Shown: positions 1-9,199 of the stretch, piece after piece | How the letters are laid out: each line of letters starts with the position of its first letter | Numbering within the stretch: position 1 is the first letter of the stretch | From: Candidatus Peregrinibacteria bacterium RIFOXYB2_FULL_33_20 | GTDB taxonomy: Bacteria; Patescibacteriota; Gracilibacteria; UBA1369; GWF2-33-10 | Assembly (NCBI GenBank): GCA_001788835.1 | Contig: MFXK01000016.1 | Location: forward strand, 1 to 50,226 | DNA length: 50,226 bases | Direction of reading: 5' to 3' | Program-made: the position numbers and the translations under genes | Notes under the pieces: generated by a model | Told to the model about the DNA's origin: nothing | Database searches by the model: none | Seen by the model: only the letters and a program-made list of their open reading frames with translations

Positions 1-811
1 CCTCACATAAATAATCAATAAGATTAGCGGTTATAATTGGTAAAATTTTATCAACTTTACGCCGAATTAGAATTTGTCGTGGCCTGCGTGCCCCTTCTAT
101 TACTGAAGCTATCTCTCTAACATCACTATCACCACATATAATATATAGTAAACTATTAGAAACAGGAGTATATAGTAGTCTGGTAGAAACAGGAGTATTT
201 AATTCTCTAGGCTTATCGCCCAATTTAATATTTACTGTATTTGTTTCTTTGCAAATTATTACCGCTTCCCCTTCTTCACCTCTTCTGCCATTCAAGACAC
301 GAAATAAAAACTGATCCCTAGCCGGATCTTTTATATCTGGATCAATTATAATCGAGTCTAAAAAATCTGTAACAATATTAGGAACACGTTCAAATAAAAC
401 CGTCAAAATATTTTTCATGCTTTTGGCGGATTTTAATTCTTGTAAATCTAAAACAGATTTTATTTGGTCATCACCTGCCGCTAAAATGTCGTATAAAGAA
501 GCTGAGGGTGTGCTTTTTGTTGCCTCTTTTATCGCCGCTCTAGCGGTCTGATCATATCCATCAGTATGGTCAATATCCCACAATTTTCGCTCTAATTGAC
601 TATCAATTGCAGCCATATCTCTATCAAACCCTGCCTGCACTGTTGCTAAATTTGCAGTGTATTGATCATATTTTGTTTGCGCTTCTGTTTTTTGTCGTTC
701 ATATTGCCCCAATATTTCAGTCACCCGCTGATCCAAATCTCTTAAAACATCCAAAACGTCAAAAGAAATATGATCTTTGCCTTCTGCACTGCTGCCTGAT
801 GGAACATCCAT
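1..811 (-). CDS. Hypothetical protein, coiled-coil N-terminus (3' part cut off by window edge)
   Basis: An open frame runs from an ATG at 809-811 on the minus strand to the left edge without a stop, giving at least 270 residues, so the C-terminus lies outside the window. The first 90 or so residues (MDVPSGSSAEGKDH...) are polar and helix-prone, with charged heptads suggesting a coiled coil. The rest is mixed alpha/beta with no motif I recognise. There is no signal peptide or membrane segment, so it is probably cytoplasmic. A 9-residue in-frame tandem duplication (LYTPVSTRL then LYTPVSNSL in the protein) is encoded by the 27-bp repeat at 142-195. It stands alone and diverges from zwf. Function unknown. 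Confidence 0.7.
   Translation of the reverse strand, partial: MDVPSGSSAEGKDHISFDVLDVLRDLDQRVTEILGQYERQKTEAQTKYDQYTANLATVQAGFDRDMAAIDSQLERKLWDIDHTDGYDQTARAAIKEATKSTPSASLYDILAAGDDQIKSVLDLQELKSAKSMKNILTVLFERVPNIVTDFLDSIIIDPDIKDPARDQFLFRVLNGRRGEEGEAVIICKETNTVNIKLGDKPRELNTPVSTRLLYTPVSNSLLYIICGDSDVREIASVIEGARRPRQILIRRKVDKILPIITANLIDYLCE
142..195. repeat. 27-bp in-frame tandem duplication
   Basis: Positions 142-168 and 169-195 are two copies of a 27-bp unit beginning tatatagta and ending aaacaggag, differing at a few bases. Because 27 is nine codons, the unknown gene stays in frame. Confidence 0.8.
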
Positions 812-924
812 AAAGATATTTATTATTAAATGTTTTGTAATTATATCATAAAAAAATTTAATTTAAAACCTTTACTTTCGTTTTCTGTCCTAATATAATC
901 TCAAAAAGCTTTATAAATTCCCTA

Positions 925-2352
925 ATGAATCACAGAACAATCAACAATCCATTCGTGTTTATCATATTTGGAGCTTCCGGAGATTTGGCTAGAATCAAAT
1001 TATTTCCTTCCCTTTATGACCTTTATGAAAAAAATAAATTTAATACTGACTTCATCATTTATGGTTTCGCCAGATCCAAAAAAAGCCAAGAAGAATTCAG
1101 AAAATATTTTGAAGAAAGCGTTTGCGCTAAAAGAAAAAATGTAAATTCAAAGAGACTTAAAGAATTATCTAGACAAATTTTCTACTTCACCGGACATTAT
1201 GATAATTACGATGATTACAAAAAACTTTTTGAAAAAATCAACTCTCACAAACTGCCAAAACACAGCAAAAAAGTCGCTTATTTTTCTGTACCGCCGCAGG
1301 TTTTTAACCCTTTAATCCTCAATCTTGGCAAACTAAAAAAAGAAAACCAGGAAAACATTCAGCTGATCATTGAAAAACCATTCGGCGAGGATGGAAATTC
1401 CGCTCATGATTTATTCCTGCATGTTTCAGAATATTTTGATGAAGACAAAGAAGTGTATCTGCTCGATCATTACCTGGGTAAAACAGGCGTACAAAGCATT
1501 TTACCGTTACGATATGACAACAGCATTCTTAACCTCATGCTCAAAGGTAATGTTATCAAAAACATTCAAATTACGGTCAAAGAAAATTTTGGCATTTATC
1601 AGCGCGCCGGATATTTTGATCAGGTAGGGATCGTCAAAGATATGATCCAATCACACATGCTTCAAATCATGGCCCTGATTTCCATGTATATTCCGGTAGT
1701 TTATACCCCAAGAAACATTCAAAGAGAAAAATATAATATTTTATCTGCTTTAAGATTTCCGCCTGATATCAACAATGTCATCTTAGGGCAGTATGCCAGC
1801 TATCGAACTGAAAAAGACGTGCCGCCAAGCTCTTTAACTGCTACTTTTGTGGCTTTAAGGTTATTCATCGATCAAGTTGATTGGTATGCAGTGCCAATTT
1901 ATCTTCGTGCTGGCAAAAAATTGGATGCCAAATCTTCATATATTACGATTGAATTCAAAAAATTACCTTTTCAAAAAGATCCAAATGCTCCCACTAACAA
2001 GTTAATTTTGGAATTATATCCAAATGAAAAAATTCATATCAGACTCATCAAAAAACAAAGCTCAGAATCTACTGTAATTTATGAAGATATAGTAACCAGC
2101 GAAACTTTAACCTGCAAAGGAGATGCTTATTCAGATGAATACGGTCGATTAATTTTGGAAATGCTTAATGAAGATAAAACCAATTTCCTAAGTTTCAACG
2201 AAATTATCGAATGCTGGAGGCTCGCTGATTATTTAGATAAATTTATTGAAAAACACCAAGTCCCAATCGTTATTTATCATGATAATTCGCAAGGCCCTGA
2301 ACAACAGCATAATTTAACCAAAATTGATAATAATCAATGGTATGAAATTTAA
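925..2352 (+). CDS. zwf: Glucose-6-phosphate 1-dehydrogenase
   Basis: Oxidises glucose-6-phosphate to 6-phosphogluconolactone with NAD(P)+, the entry step of the oxidative pentose phosphate pathway, in the cytoplasm. The N-terminal dinucleotide-binding motif GASGDLA is at residues 16-22, EKPFGED at about 150, and the family signature DHYLGK at 181-186 with its catalytic-region histidine; the usual following Glu is Thr here. At 475 residues it is close to the family norm of about 490. The ATG at 925 is preceded by no clear Shine-Dalgarno sequence but leaves the normal short N-terminal tail. No gnd or pgl lies nearby. The aroA frame follows at once, so the two may be cotranscribed. Confidence 0.93.
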   Translation: MNHRTINNPFVFIIFGASGDLARIKLFPSLYDLYEKNKFNTDFIIYGFARSKKSQEEFRKYFEESVCAKRKNVNSKRLKELSRQIFYFTGHYDNYDDYKKLFEKINSHKLPKHSKKVAYFSVPPQVFNPLILNLGKLKKENQENIQLIIEKPFGEDGNSAHDLFLHVSEYFDEDKEVYLLDHYLGKTGVQSILPLRYDNSILNLMLKGNVIKNIQITVKENFGIYQRAGYFDQVGIVKDMIQSHMLQIMALISMYIPVVYTPRNIQREKYNILSALRFPPDINNVILGQYASYRTEKDVPPSSLTATFVALRLFIDQVDWYAVPIYLRAGKKLDAKSSYITIEFKKLPFQKDPNAPTNKLILELYPNEKIHIRLIKKQSSESTVIYEDIVTSETLTCKGDAYSDEYGRLILEMLNEDKTNFLSFNEIIECWRLADYLDKFIEKHQVPIVIYHDNSQGPEQQHNLTKIDNNQWYEI

Positions 2353-2370
2353 TTGGTTTGCCTTTACTCT

Positions 2371-2395
2371 GTCATTCCCGTGAGAACAGGAATCT
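2371..2395. repeat. Solo terminal repeat of the gtcattcc family
   Basis: A 25-bp partial palindrome starting gtcattcccg and ending caggaatct, in the zwf-aroA gap. The same unit forms the ends of the elements at 15664-16014, 45956-46139 and 18587-18653. It lies in the open frame upstream of aroA, which is why the aroA start is placed after it. Confidence 0.6.
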
Positions 2396-2412
2396 TAAAA
2401 AAACTAAAAGAC

Positions 2413-4158
2413 ATGTCTTCAATATTAAAGGAGATTAAAATTCAACAAATTCGTAAACCCATTAAAGCTTCGATCCAAATCCCTGGTTCGAAATCCTACA
2501 CCAATCGAGCTTTTTTAATTGCATCTTTAGCGGAAGGCAAAAGTATTATAAAAAATGCTCTTCTTTCTGACGATACAATTTACTGCTACAAAGCTTTAAA
2601 ACAATTAGGGATAAATATAAAAAAACGAGGAACAACATTCAAGATTGAAGGAACAACTCACCTCTCCCCTAACCCCTCTCCTCTCTTAAAAGAGAGGAAA
2701 GGGGAATCTCTAAAATTATATCTAGGAAATGCTGGTACTGCAGTTCGTTTCTTATCTTCAACTTTAACTTTATTTCATCAAGACACCATCATCACCGGCA
2801 ATCAAAGAATGCAAAATCGCCCAATTGATGATCTTGTTGAAAGTCTCAAAATTCTTGGAGTTGAAATTGAGTATTTAAAAAAACAAGGCTTCCCGCCAAT
2901 CCTAATTCATGGAAAAGGCTTAAATGGAGGAAAAACCAAAATCAAAGGAAATAAATCCAGCCAATTTCTTTCTGGTCTACTAATCACTTCTCCTTTTGCC
3001 AAAAAAACAATTGAAATAGAAATTGAAGGCGAGCTTGTTTCCAAACCTTATGTGGATATGACCATTGAAATCATGAAAGAATTTGGAGTTAAAGTTGAAA
3101 ATCAAAACTACAAAAAATTCATAATTACATCTGAACAAAAATATTATTCAAAAAATTACGAAGTCGAAGCAGACGCAAGTTCTGCCAGTTATTTTTTTGG
3201 AATTGCCGCCGCAAATAATTCAGAAATTACAGTAACAAATTTAAACAAAAATTCTCTTCAAGCAGATATCCATTTTCTTGATGTACTGGAAAAAATGGGA
3301 TGCGAAATAAAAGCCCCCTTGATAAAGGGGGTTGGGGGATTAAATTTTAAAGGATCATATATCTCATATAACTCTAAATTAAAAGAATTCGCTAAACAAA
3401 ATCGTAATAATCCAACAAGACCAGAATCTAAAATTTGGTATGAAATACTATGTGAAGATAAATTAAATGGTTATAGATTCCTTAGACAAAAACCTATCAA
3501 TAATTTTATATTAGATTTTTATTGTTCTAAATTATTATTAGGCATTGAAATTGATGGAGAAAGTCACTCTGAACAGATAGAATATGATCATATAAGGACT
3601 GAATTATTAAATAATTATAATATTAAAATTATAAGATATTCTAATAATGAAGTAATGGAAAATATTGAAGGTGTATATGAAGATTTAAATGAACAAATAA
3701 AAAACAGAAAAAAAGAACTCAAATCCCCTAAATCCCCTTTATCAAGGGGACTTACTTTAATTGGTCCAAAACAACACCTCTCCCCTCTCGGCACTATCAA
3801 CTTAAATCACATGCCAGATTCCGCAATGACAGTTGCAGTCCTTTGTACTCTTGCAAAAGGTAAAAGTACTTTGACTGGACTTGCAAATTTGAGACTAAAA
3901 GAATGCGATCGACTCAAAGCTCTCACAACTGAACTAACAAAAATCGGAGCCAAAATTAAAGAATTTAATGACGGACTGGAAATCATTGGAAATCCAGAAA
4001 AACTACATGGAGCTGAAATAGAAACTTATGATGATCACCGCATGGCAATGTGTTTCGCAGTTCTTGGTACAAAGATACCAGGAATAATTATAAAAAACCC
4101 TGATTGTGTTAAAAAAACGTATCCTGGGTTTTGGGAAGAGTTGAAAAAAATTAATTAA
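2413..4158 (+). CDS. aroA: EPSP synthase (3-phosphoshikimate 1-carboxyvinyltransferase) interrupted in frame by a DUF559 cassette
   Basis: Makes 5-enolpyruvylshikimate-3-phosphate from shikimate-3-phosphate and phosphoenolpyruvate. Visible landmarks are PGSKSYTNR (24-32), LGNAGTAVRF (about 106), SSQFLSGLL, DASSASYFF, MPDSAMT, KECDRLKA and DDHRMAMC. The ATG at 2413 is chosen because the open frame upstream of it is intergenic repeat. The protein is 581 residues against about 430 for the family. The excess is mainly residues about 301-446, inserted between the segments DVLEKMGCEIK and LTLIGPKQ. This insert reads as a DUF559 (PD-(D/E)XK-fold) nuclease domain with LDFYC and IEIDGESH motifs. A second short insertion sits at residues about 84-99. 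All EPSP synthase motifs are intact, so the enzyme may still work. No intein splicing motifs are visible. Confidence 0.9.
   Translation: MSSILKEIKIQQIRKPIKASIQIPGSKSYTNRAFLIASLAEGKSIIKNALLSDDTIYCYKALKQLGINIKKRGTTFKIEGTTHLSPNPSPLLKERKGESLKLYLGNAGTAVRFLSSTLTLFHQDTIITGNQRMQNRPIDDLVESLKILGVEIEYLKKQGFPPILIHGKGLNGGKTKIKGNKSSQFLSGLLITSPFAKKTIEIEIEGELVSKPYVDMTIEIMKEFGVKVENQNYKKFIITSEQKYYSKNYEVEADASSASYFFGIAAANNSEITVTNLNKNSLQADIHFLDVLEKMGCEIKAPLIKGVGGLNFKGSYISYNSKLKEFAKQNRNNPTRPESKIWYEILCEDKLNGYRFLRQKPINNFILDFYCSKLLLGIEIDGESHSEQIEYDHIRTELLNNYNIKIIRYSNNEVMENIEGVYEDLNEQIKNRKKELKSPKSPLSRGLTLIGPKQHLSPLGTINLNHMPDSAMTVAVLCTLAKGKSTLTGLANLRLKECDRLKALTTELTKIGAKIKEFNDGLEIIGNPEKLHGAEIETYDDHRMAMCFAVLGTKIPGIIIKNPDCVKKTYPGFWEELKKIN
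2661..2710. repeat. In-frame palindromic repeat inside aroA
   Basis: Positions 2673-2704 fold into a 15-bp stem with one mismatch and a 2-nt loop (cccctctcctctctt pairing with aagagaggaaagggg). It is translated as HLSPNPSPLLKERKGE, a peptide type typical of translated palindromic repeats, between the aroA segments KIEGTT and LKLYLGNAG. It adds about ten residues to a surface loop compared with E. coli AroA. Confidence 0.75.
3314..3750 (+). mobile_element. DUF559 nuclease cassette with terminal inverted repeats, embedded in aroA
   Basis: The cassette is bounded by ccccttgataaagggg at 3315-3330 and its exact reverse complement at 3734-3749; homology extends inward (ggttggggga against aaatccccta) to about 30 bp with mismatches. 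Between them the aroA frame encodes a DUF559-type domain: YNSKLKEFAKQNRNNPT, FLRQKPINNFILDFYC, LGIEIDGESH and IIRYSNNEV. In free-standing DUF559 proteins the domain begins with its own Met; no ATG is present at that point here, so it is translated only as part of AroA. Both terminal repeats are also read through in frame. Confidence 0.85.
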
Positions 4159-4242
4159 ATAAATAGATTCCTCAAATTAAACATATAATCAGGAATACAT
4201 TCCCGAAAAGCGAATATCTTTCCCTTTCTATAATTCTTCATT

Positions 4243-6873
4243 TTACATTTTTAATTTCCTCACCACCACCTCATCTGCCACAAAATCAATTTTCACTTTG
4301 TCCCCCTCTTTGATTTTACCTTCAACTATCTGCAAGGCAAGTTCATCAAGAATTTTATTTTGAATTAATCGTTTCAAAGGTCGAGCCCCAAACAATTCAT
4401 CAAATCCAGCAGATGCTAAATATTTCAAAGCAAAATCTGAAATTTGAATCTGAATACTTTTTTTATTCAATCTTTTCGCCACTTTATCCATCTGTAATTT
4501 CACAATTTGAGCAATTTCATCCTCATTCAAATGCTGAAACACAATAATATCATCTATCCTATTCAAAAATTCAGGTCTGAAAAATTTATGTAAAACCTGC
4601 ATTACTTCGTTTTTTTGCTTCTCTTGCCTGTCCTTCAAAGCTTTTTTATCCAACGAAGCTTTAGCGAAGTTGGAAGCGAAAGACGAATCTTTCATGTTTT
4701 TTGCAATTTCACTACTGCCCAAATTGGAAGTCATGATAATGATCGTATTTTTGAAATCAACAGTTCGCCCTTTACTATCAGTAAGCCTACCATCATCCAA
4801 AACTTGTAAAAAAGTATTAAAAACCTCAGGATGAGCTTTCTCAATTTCATCAAACAAAACAACACTGTAAGGCCTTCTACGAACTGCCTCAGTTAATTGC
4901 CCGCCTTCTTCATAACCAACATAACCTGGAGGAGAACCAATCAGTCTTGCAATACTGTGTTTCTCACCATATTCACTCATATCAATCCTAATCATGGCAT
5001 TATCATCATTAAACATAAATTCCGCCAATGCTTTTGCCAATTCTGTCTTACCAACACCAGTCGGCCCAAGGAAAATAAATGATCCGATTGGCTTGTTTTC
5101 TTCCTGAATCCCAGCCCTGCTTCTTCGAATAGCATTTGATACGGCCTTGATTGCCTCCTTTTGTCCTATGACTCTTTTGGCTATTTCTTGTTCCATATTT
5201 GCAAGTTTTGTAATTTCAGAACTCATCATCTTGGTCACAGGAACGCCAGTCCATTTAGCAACAATTTTTGCAATATCATCCTCATTAACCTCTTCTCGTA
5301 AAATTTTCTGATCTTTCTGAATGTCATCAAGTTTAGATTTCAAATCTTTAATTTTTTTCTCATTTTCCGGAATTTTGCCATAATTTATTTCGGCAACTTT
5401 TTGCAAATCACCCATCCTCTCGACCTTAATGGATTCTTCTTTCAAAGTATCAATCTCCTTGCTTAAATTTTTGATTTGATCAATAAAAGTTTTTTCATTT
5501 TTCCAGTGCATTTCAATTTTGCTGTTTTCTTCTTTTAAATCAGCAAGTTCTTTCTCAAGTTCTTTCAAACGTTTCATAGACTGCTCATCTTTTTCCTTTT
5601 TCAAAGCTTCTCTTTCAATCTCCAATTGCCTTATTCTTCTATGCAATTTATCAATTTCAGTTGGCTTGCTTTCGTTTTCTATTCTTATAACCGAACAGGC
5701 CTCATCCATCAAATCAATTGCCTTATCTGGTAAAAACCTATCTGTAATATAACGATCAGAAAGAGTCACCGCCGCAATCACAGCATTATCTCGAATTTTC
5801 ACGCCATGATGAACTTCGTACTTTTCCTTAATGCCTCGCAAAATTGAAACTGCATCTTCAATTGATGGTTCCTCAACATTCACAGGCTGAAATCTCCTCT
5901 CCAAAGCCGCATCTTTTTCAATATATTTGCGATATTCTTTCAAAGTTGTTGCCCCAATCGTTCGAATCTTACCTCTAGCCAAAGCAGGCTTTAACAAATT
6001 TCCAGCATCCATTGCCCCTTCAGAAGCTCCAGCACCAACAATGGTGTGAAGCTCATCTATAAACAAAATGATATCGCCTTTGGAAGCTTCAATCTCTTTC
6101 AAAACCGCTTTCAACCTATCTTCAAATTCTCCGCGATATTTGGTCCCAGCTATCATTGCCCCTAAATCTAGACTTAAAAGTTTTTTATTTGCAATCACAT
6201 CAGGCACATCATTATCAATAATTTTCTTTGCCAAACCTTCAACTATTGCTGTTTTTCCAGTGCCAGGCTCACCCACCAGGACTGGATTATTCTTAGTCCT
6301 TCTGGATAAAATTTGGATTACTCGTCTAATTTCATCATCTCGGCCAATAACAGGGTCAATCTTTCCCTGCCTCGCCAACGCCGTAAAATCCTGAGTATAT
6401 TTCTCCAAAGCCTGATATTTGCCTTCCGGCTCCTGATCAGTCACTCGCTGATTGCCTCGAACAGTAGCTAAAACTTTTAAAACTTCATCCTTGGAAATAT
6501 TTAAAATTTTCTTAACCTCACTTTGATCAAGCAAAGCTAAAAATAAATGCTCGGTAGAAATGTACTCATCGCGTAATTTACCAGCCGCACTTTCCGCCTC
6601 ATCAAACACTTTTTTCATTTCCGCGCTGATATATGGCCCGGAAGCGCCAGAAACTTGCGGATAGGTTTTAATAATGTCTTGCGTTTGGCGTGAAATTTCT
6701 TCCGGTTTAAGTTCTAATTTCTGCAATAAAGTCGGAATGATACTGTCTTTTTGCTCTAACAAAACTAATAATAAATGCAGGGGCATTAAGGTTTGGTGAG
6801 ACATTTTGGAAGCAAATGAAATCATGCCCTGCACTGCTTCCGCCGCTTTGGTGGTAAAATTATTGAAATCCAT
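4243..6873 (-). CDS. clpB: ATP-dependent disaggregase ClpB
   Basis: A hexameric AAA+ chaperone that rescues aggregated proteins with DnaK. The 876 residues match full-length ClpB. They contain two N-domain repeats (1-145), Walker A GEPGTGKT at 201-208 with Walker [10 protein letters not shown], and the charged coiled-coil middle domain at about 405-540. The second nucleotide-binding domain has GPTGVGKT near 605 and [12 protein letters not shown], and a C-terminal domain ends the protein. A perfect CIRCE operator lies 50 bp upstream of the start, so HrcA repression is expected. There is no dnaK or grpE in the window. The gene converges on aroA. Confidence 0.97.
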   Translation of the reverse strand: MDFNNFTTKAAEAVQGMISFASKMSHQTLMPLHLLLVLLEQKDSIIPTLLQKLELKPEEISRQTQDIIKTYPQVSGASGPYISAEMKKVFDEAESAAGKLRDEYISTEHLFLALLDQSEVKKILNISKDEVLKVLATVRGNQRVTDQEPEGKYQALEKYTQDFTALARQGKIDPVIGRDDEIRRVIQILSRRTKNNPVLVGEPGTGKTAIVEGLAKKIIDNDVPDVIANKKLLSLDLGAMIAGTKYRGEFEDRLKAVLKEIEASKGDIILFIDELHTIVGAGASEGAMDAGNLLKPALARGKIRTIGATTLKEYRKYIEKDAALERRFQPVNVEEPSIEDAVSILRGIKEKYEVHHGVKIRDNAVIAAVTLSDRYITDRFLPDKAIDLMDEACSVIRIENESKPTEIDKLHRRIRQLEIEREALKKEKDEQSMKRLKELEKELADLKEENSKIEMHWKNEKTFIDQIKNLSKEIDTLKEESIKVERMGDLQKVAEINYGKIPENEKKIKDLKSKLDDIQKDQKILREEVNEDDIAKIVAKWTGVPVTKMMSSEITKLANMEQEIAKRVIGQKEAIKAVSNAIRRSRAGIQEENKPIGSFIFLGPTGVGKTELAKALAEFMFNDDNAMIRIDMSEYGEKHSIARLIGSPPGYVGYEEGGQLTEAVRRRPYSVVLFDEIEKAHPEVFNTFLQVLDDGRLTDSKGRTVDFKNTIIIMTSNLGSSEIAKNMKDSSFASNFAKASLDKKALKDRQEKQKNEVMQVLHKFFRPEFLNRIDDIIVFQHLNEDEIAQIVKLQMDKVAKRLNKKSIQIQISDFALKYLASAGFDELFGARPLKRLIQNKILDELALQIVEGKIKEGDKVKIDFVADEVVVRKLKM

Positions 6874-6922
6874 ATTTTTAAAATTTTAAAAATTAAAATT
6901 CATCTCAAATTTACTCTTTTTC

Positions 6923-6949
6923 TTAGCACTCGTCAAACAAGAGTGCTAA
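6923..6949. promoter_or_regulatory. CIRCE operator (HrcA binding site) of clpB
   Basis: TTAGCACTC, 9 nt, GAGTGCTAA: a perfect match to the CIRCE consensus. It lies upstream of the minus-strand clpB start. HrcA itself is not in this window. Confidence 0.95.
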
Positions 6950-7012
6950 AATTTAAAATAGCGCAAAATCGTACAAATAGAAAATTTTCTGCCCTAACCC
7001 ACCTGCCACTTA

Positions 7013-7597
7013 TCAGCTCCCCCTCCTTTCCCTAAACTCCTTCACCACTTCTGGATACCATTTCTTCTCTAAATCCTGAACTTTATTACGCAAACTTTCT
7101 ACCGTTTCATTTGGGTCAATTAAACATGATTTTTGGCATAATACTTCACCTCCATCTACTTCTTCTGTTACAAGATGAATAGTCATACCTGTCTCTTTTT
7201 CTCCATTATCAAGAACTAATTGATGCACATTCCTATCCATACCGCCACCATATTTTGGGAGCAACGATGGATGAACATTCAGAATCCTACCTTCATATTC
7301 TTTAACAAAATAAGAACTGATAATCCGTTTGTAACCAACAAGACAAACAAGATCAACATTCTTATCTTTTAAAATTTTTACAGTTTCTCGATCATATTCC
7401 TCACGCGTTTTGCCGACAGGATCAAGAAAAATACCTTCTACCTGATATTGTTTGGCTTTTTCCAAAGCGCCATTATTATCTTTATTACTTAAAATGCAAG
7501 CTATATCTATTCCCTCTTTTCGACACATTTCAATAATTGGAGGAGCATCTGTCCCTCCACCAGAAGCCAAAATGGCAATAGTAAATTTTTTAGGCAT
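7013..7597 (-). CDS. purN: Phosphoribosylglycinamide formyltransferase
   Basis: Transfers a formyl group from 10-formyltetrahydrofolate to GAR, the third step of de novo purine synthesis. The formyltransferase fold shows ILASGGGTDAPP at the N-terminal phosphate-binding loop (GNGSN in E. coli), then LNVHPSLLPKYGG with N107 and H109, and EEVDGG with D148. These match the N-H-D catalytic set of the family. Length (194) is near the usual 190-215. It ends with TGA followed directly by TAA. purQ and purSL lie upstream on the same strand, separated by two unrelated genes, so purine genes are loosely grouped here. Confidence 0.9.
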   Translation of the reverse strand: MPKKFTIAILASGGGTDAPPIIEMCRKEGIDIACILSNKDNNGALEKAKQYQVEGIFLDPVGKTREEYDRETVKILKDKNVDLVCLVGYKRIISSYFVKEYEGRILNVHPSLLPKYGGGMDRNVHQLVLDNGEKETGMTIHLVTEEVDGGEVLCQKSCLIDPNETVESLRNKVQDLEKKWYPEVVKEFRERRGS

Positions 7598-7722
7598 ATT
7601 ATGTTTTCTTCACAAATTATTATACAACAGTGATATTTTATCAAATCTTTAAACAATGGAAAAGAGAATGACGGCTGACGATAAATTAAAATTTCTTCCA
7701 ACCATTTTCCGCTTGATCCTAA

Positions 7723-8640
7723 TTATTCTTTGTTGCGGTTGCGCAAATAATGATGTGATAAATTTGGCTCCACCTGATCATGGATATTTTTTAAACGAGC
7801 CACCAAAGATAAAGCATCTGAATAAGCACCAGCTCCATTGAAATACACAATATAATAGCCATCTTCTGGACTTTTACCTAAAAACGCTTCTATCCCTCTA
7901 ATTAGTACCCGGTAACATATCGCTTGTTCTATTGGCTGTAAATCTGCTATACCAGCTTGAAAATTATGGAAAAACGTATCAGAATTAGGACTGAACCACA
8001 TGATGTAACGTGCAAATTGCGGTACTGTCTGAACAGCACTGAATTCTCTAATTCGAAAAATCTTAAAAGCTTCTGCCGGATTTTGAGGCAAACGAGGTTG
8101 TTGCGTAGATTGCGCAGAGCTTATTCCATCTATTTCTTGATTTTGTCTGGCAGTTGCAATCACTTCATCAATTCTAGTGTATCTACAACTATTAACTAAA
8201 ATTTGTAGCTCCGGATTCTTAGAATTATGATAAGCAAAAGCGTATAAAGCCCTGTAAAATGAATCTTGAATATTCTCACGAATAACTTCTTTATATTGTT
8301 CTAATTCCCGTGCGTCATCTAAGTCATATAGATCCTTTAACGGCTTTAATTGACTGATAATATCATTGATATTCTGGCTATTCACAGTGCTAATTTTATT
8401 AATCTTTGCTAGGATCGCTGATAATTTTAATGACTCTAGGGTAGCATATTCAGCTAACTGTAAATCATCAGTACGCGCTGATGGATCAGCCAGCAAGTAC
8501 GAGGGACTAGCTAAAACAGCCAGTAGCGCTGGCGCAGTTATTGATCGTCCTAATCGACGTAACCAGGTTAATTCTGCTGGAGTTTGTGATATTTGTTTTC
8601 TACTAGTAATGCTAGGGAATCGTTCTCCAATATTTTTCAT
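7723..8640 (-). CDS. Hypothetical secreted or membrane-anchored protein
   Basis: A 305-residue protein not recognised as a known family. The first 30 residues are polar with several Arg (KNIGERFPSITSRK), followed by a hydrophobic stretch at about 34-51 (ITAPALLAVLASPSYLLA) ending in a plausible signal-peptidase site near LLADP. That is a signal peptide with an unusually long n-region. The mature part is helix-rich and repeatedly charged, without transmembrane segments. The same N-terminal layout recurs in the proteins at 16159-17148 and 25196-25801. It lies between purN and a small coiled-coil gene on the same strand. Confidence 0.7.
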   Translation of the reverse strand: MKNIGERFPSITSRKQISQTPAELTWLRRLGRSITAPALLAVLASPSYLLADPSARTDDLQLAEYATLESLKLSAILAKINKISTVNSQNINDIISQLKPLKDLYDLDDARELEQYKEVIRENIQDSFYRALYAFAYHNSKNPELQILVNSCRYTRIDEVIATARQNQEIDGISSAQSTQQPRLPQNPAEAFKIFRIREFSAVQTVPQFARYIMWFSPNSDTFFHNFQAGIADLQPIEQAICYRVLIRGIEAFLGKSPEDGYYIVYFNGAGAYSDALSLVARLKNIHDQVEPNLSHHYLRNRNKE

Positions 8641-8771
8641 AAATTTAAATATAAAAAATTAAAATTTAATTATTATCAGATTAGTATGAGTTAATTTTAA
8701 AATCAAAACATTTTATTTGACTTAAGTCGTGTCAAATTGCGTAATCTTTCTTGTCTTAACTTTCCATGATT

Positions 8772-9095
8772 TTATACTTTTCTTAAATTATTATACAACA
8801 ACGATAACTGATCAAATTTTTTATCAACCCCTATTTTTAAATCACTTAAACGCACTTCCATTAATTGTTTTAAATCAACCACAAGATGCTCCAAATAATC
8901 CTGCTTGTTTTCTATCTTAGATTGTTGCTCGCTTAATCTCCCAGACCATTGTTCTAAATCAGCCTGTCTTTCTGTTAATCTAACCTGTTTTTGCTCTTCT
9001 TCTAACTTACCCTGGGCACGTTCTAGCTTGATTAATTTATTATTTATATCTTCCAAATTACGAAGCACAACTTTTTGAAAATCTGCCGTTTCCAT
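8772..9095 (-). CDS. Small coiled-coil protein
   Basis: A protein of 107 residues starting METADFQKVV; the ATG at 9093-9095 is preferred to a TTG two codons upstream. Nearly the whole sequence is charged heptads (NKLIKLERAQGKLEEEQKQ and following), predicting a long coiled coil without membrane segment or signal. The composition resembles small DUF-type coiled-coil proteins associated with restriction/toxin loci or phage tails, but no specific family is recognisable. Function unknown. Confidence 0.65.
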   Translation of the reverse strand: METADFQKVVLRNLEDINNKLIKLERAQGKLEEEQKQVRLTERQADLEQWSGRLSEQQSKIENKQDYLEHLVVDLKQLMEVRLSDLKIGVDKKFDQLSLLYNNLRKV

Positions 9096-9199
9096 AAACA
9101 AAAACTTACTAAATATTGTTTATTATTTTAGCAAATTTTCAAAAAACCAACATAATTTTTAATTGCTTTTAATTGGAAAAATCATCGTAATAAAAAACT

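Noticed and set aside
2353-2412. Longer aroA N-terminus from a TTG at 2353
   Set aside because: The extra 20 residues are encoded by the gtcattcc-family repeat and do not match EPSP synthases.
3314-3750. The extra aroA segment as an intein
   Set aside because: No N-terminal Cys/Ser, no His-Asn C-terminal splice block and no intein motifs; the content is a DUF559 domain with inverted-repeat ends.
7656-7841. Plus-strand frame with a hydrophobic, lipoprotein-like start (LILIILCCGCANN)
   Set aside because: It overlaps the end of the better supported minus-strand gene at 7723 and has no family match; possible but unsupported.
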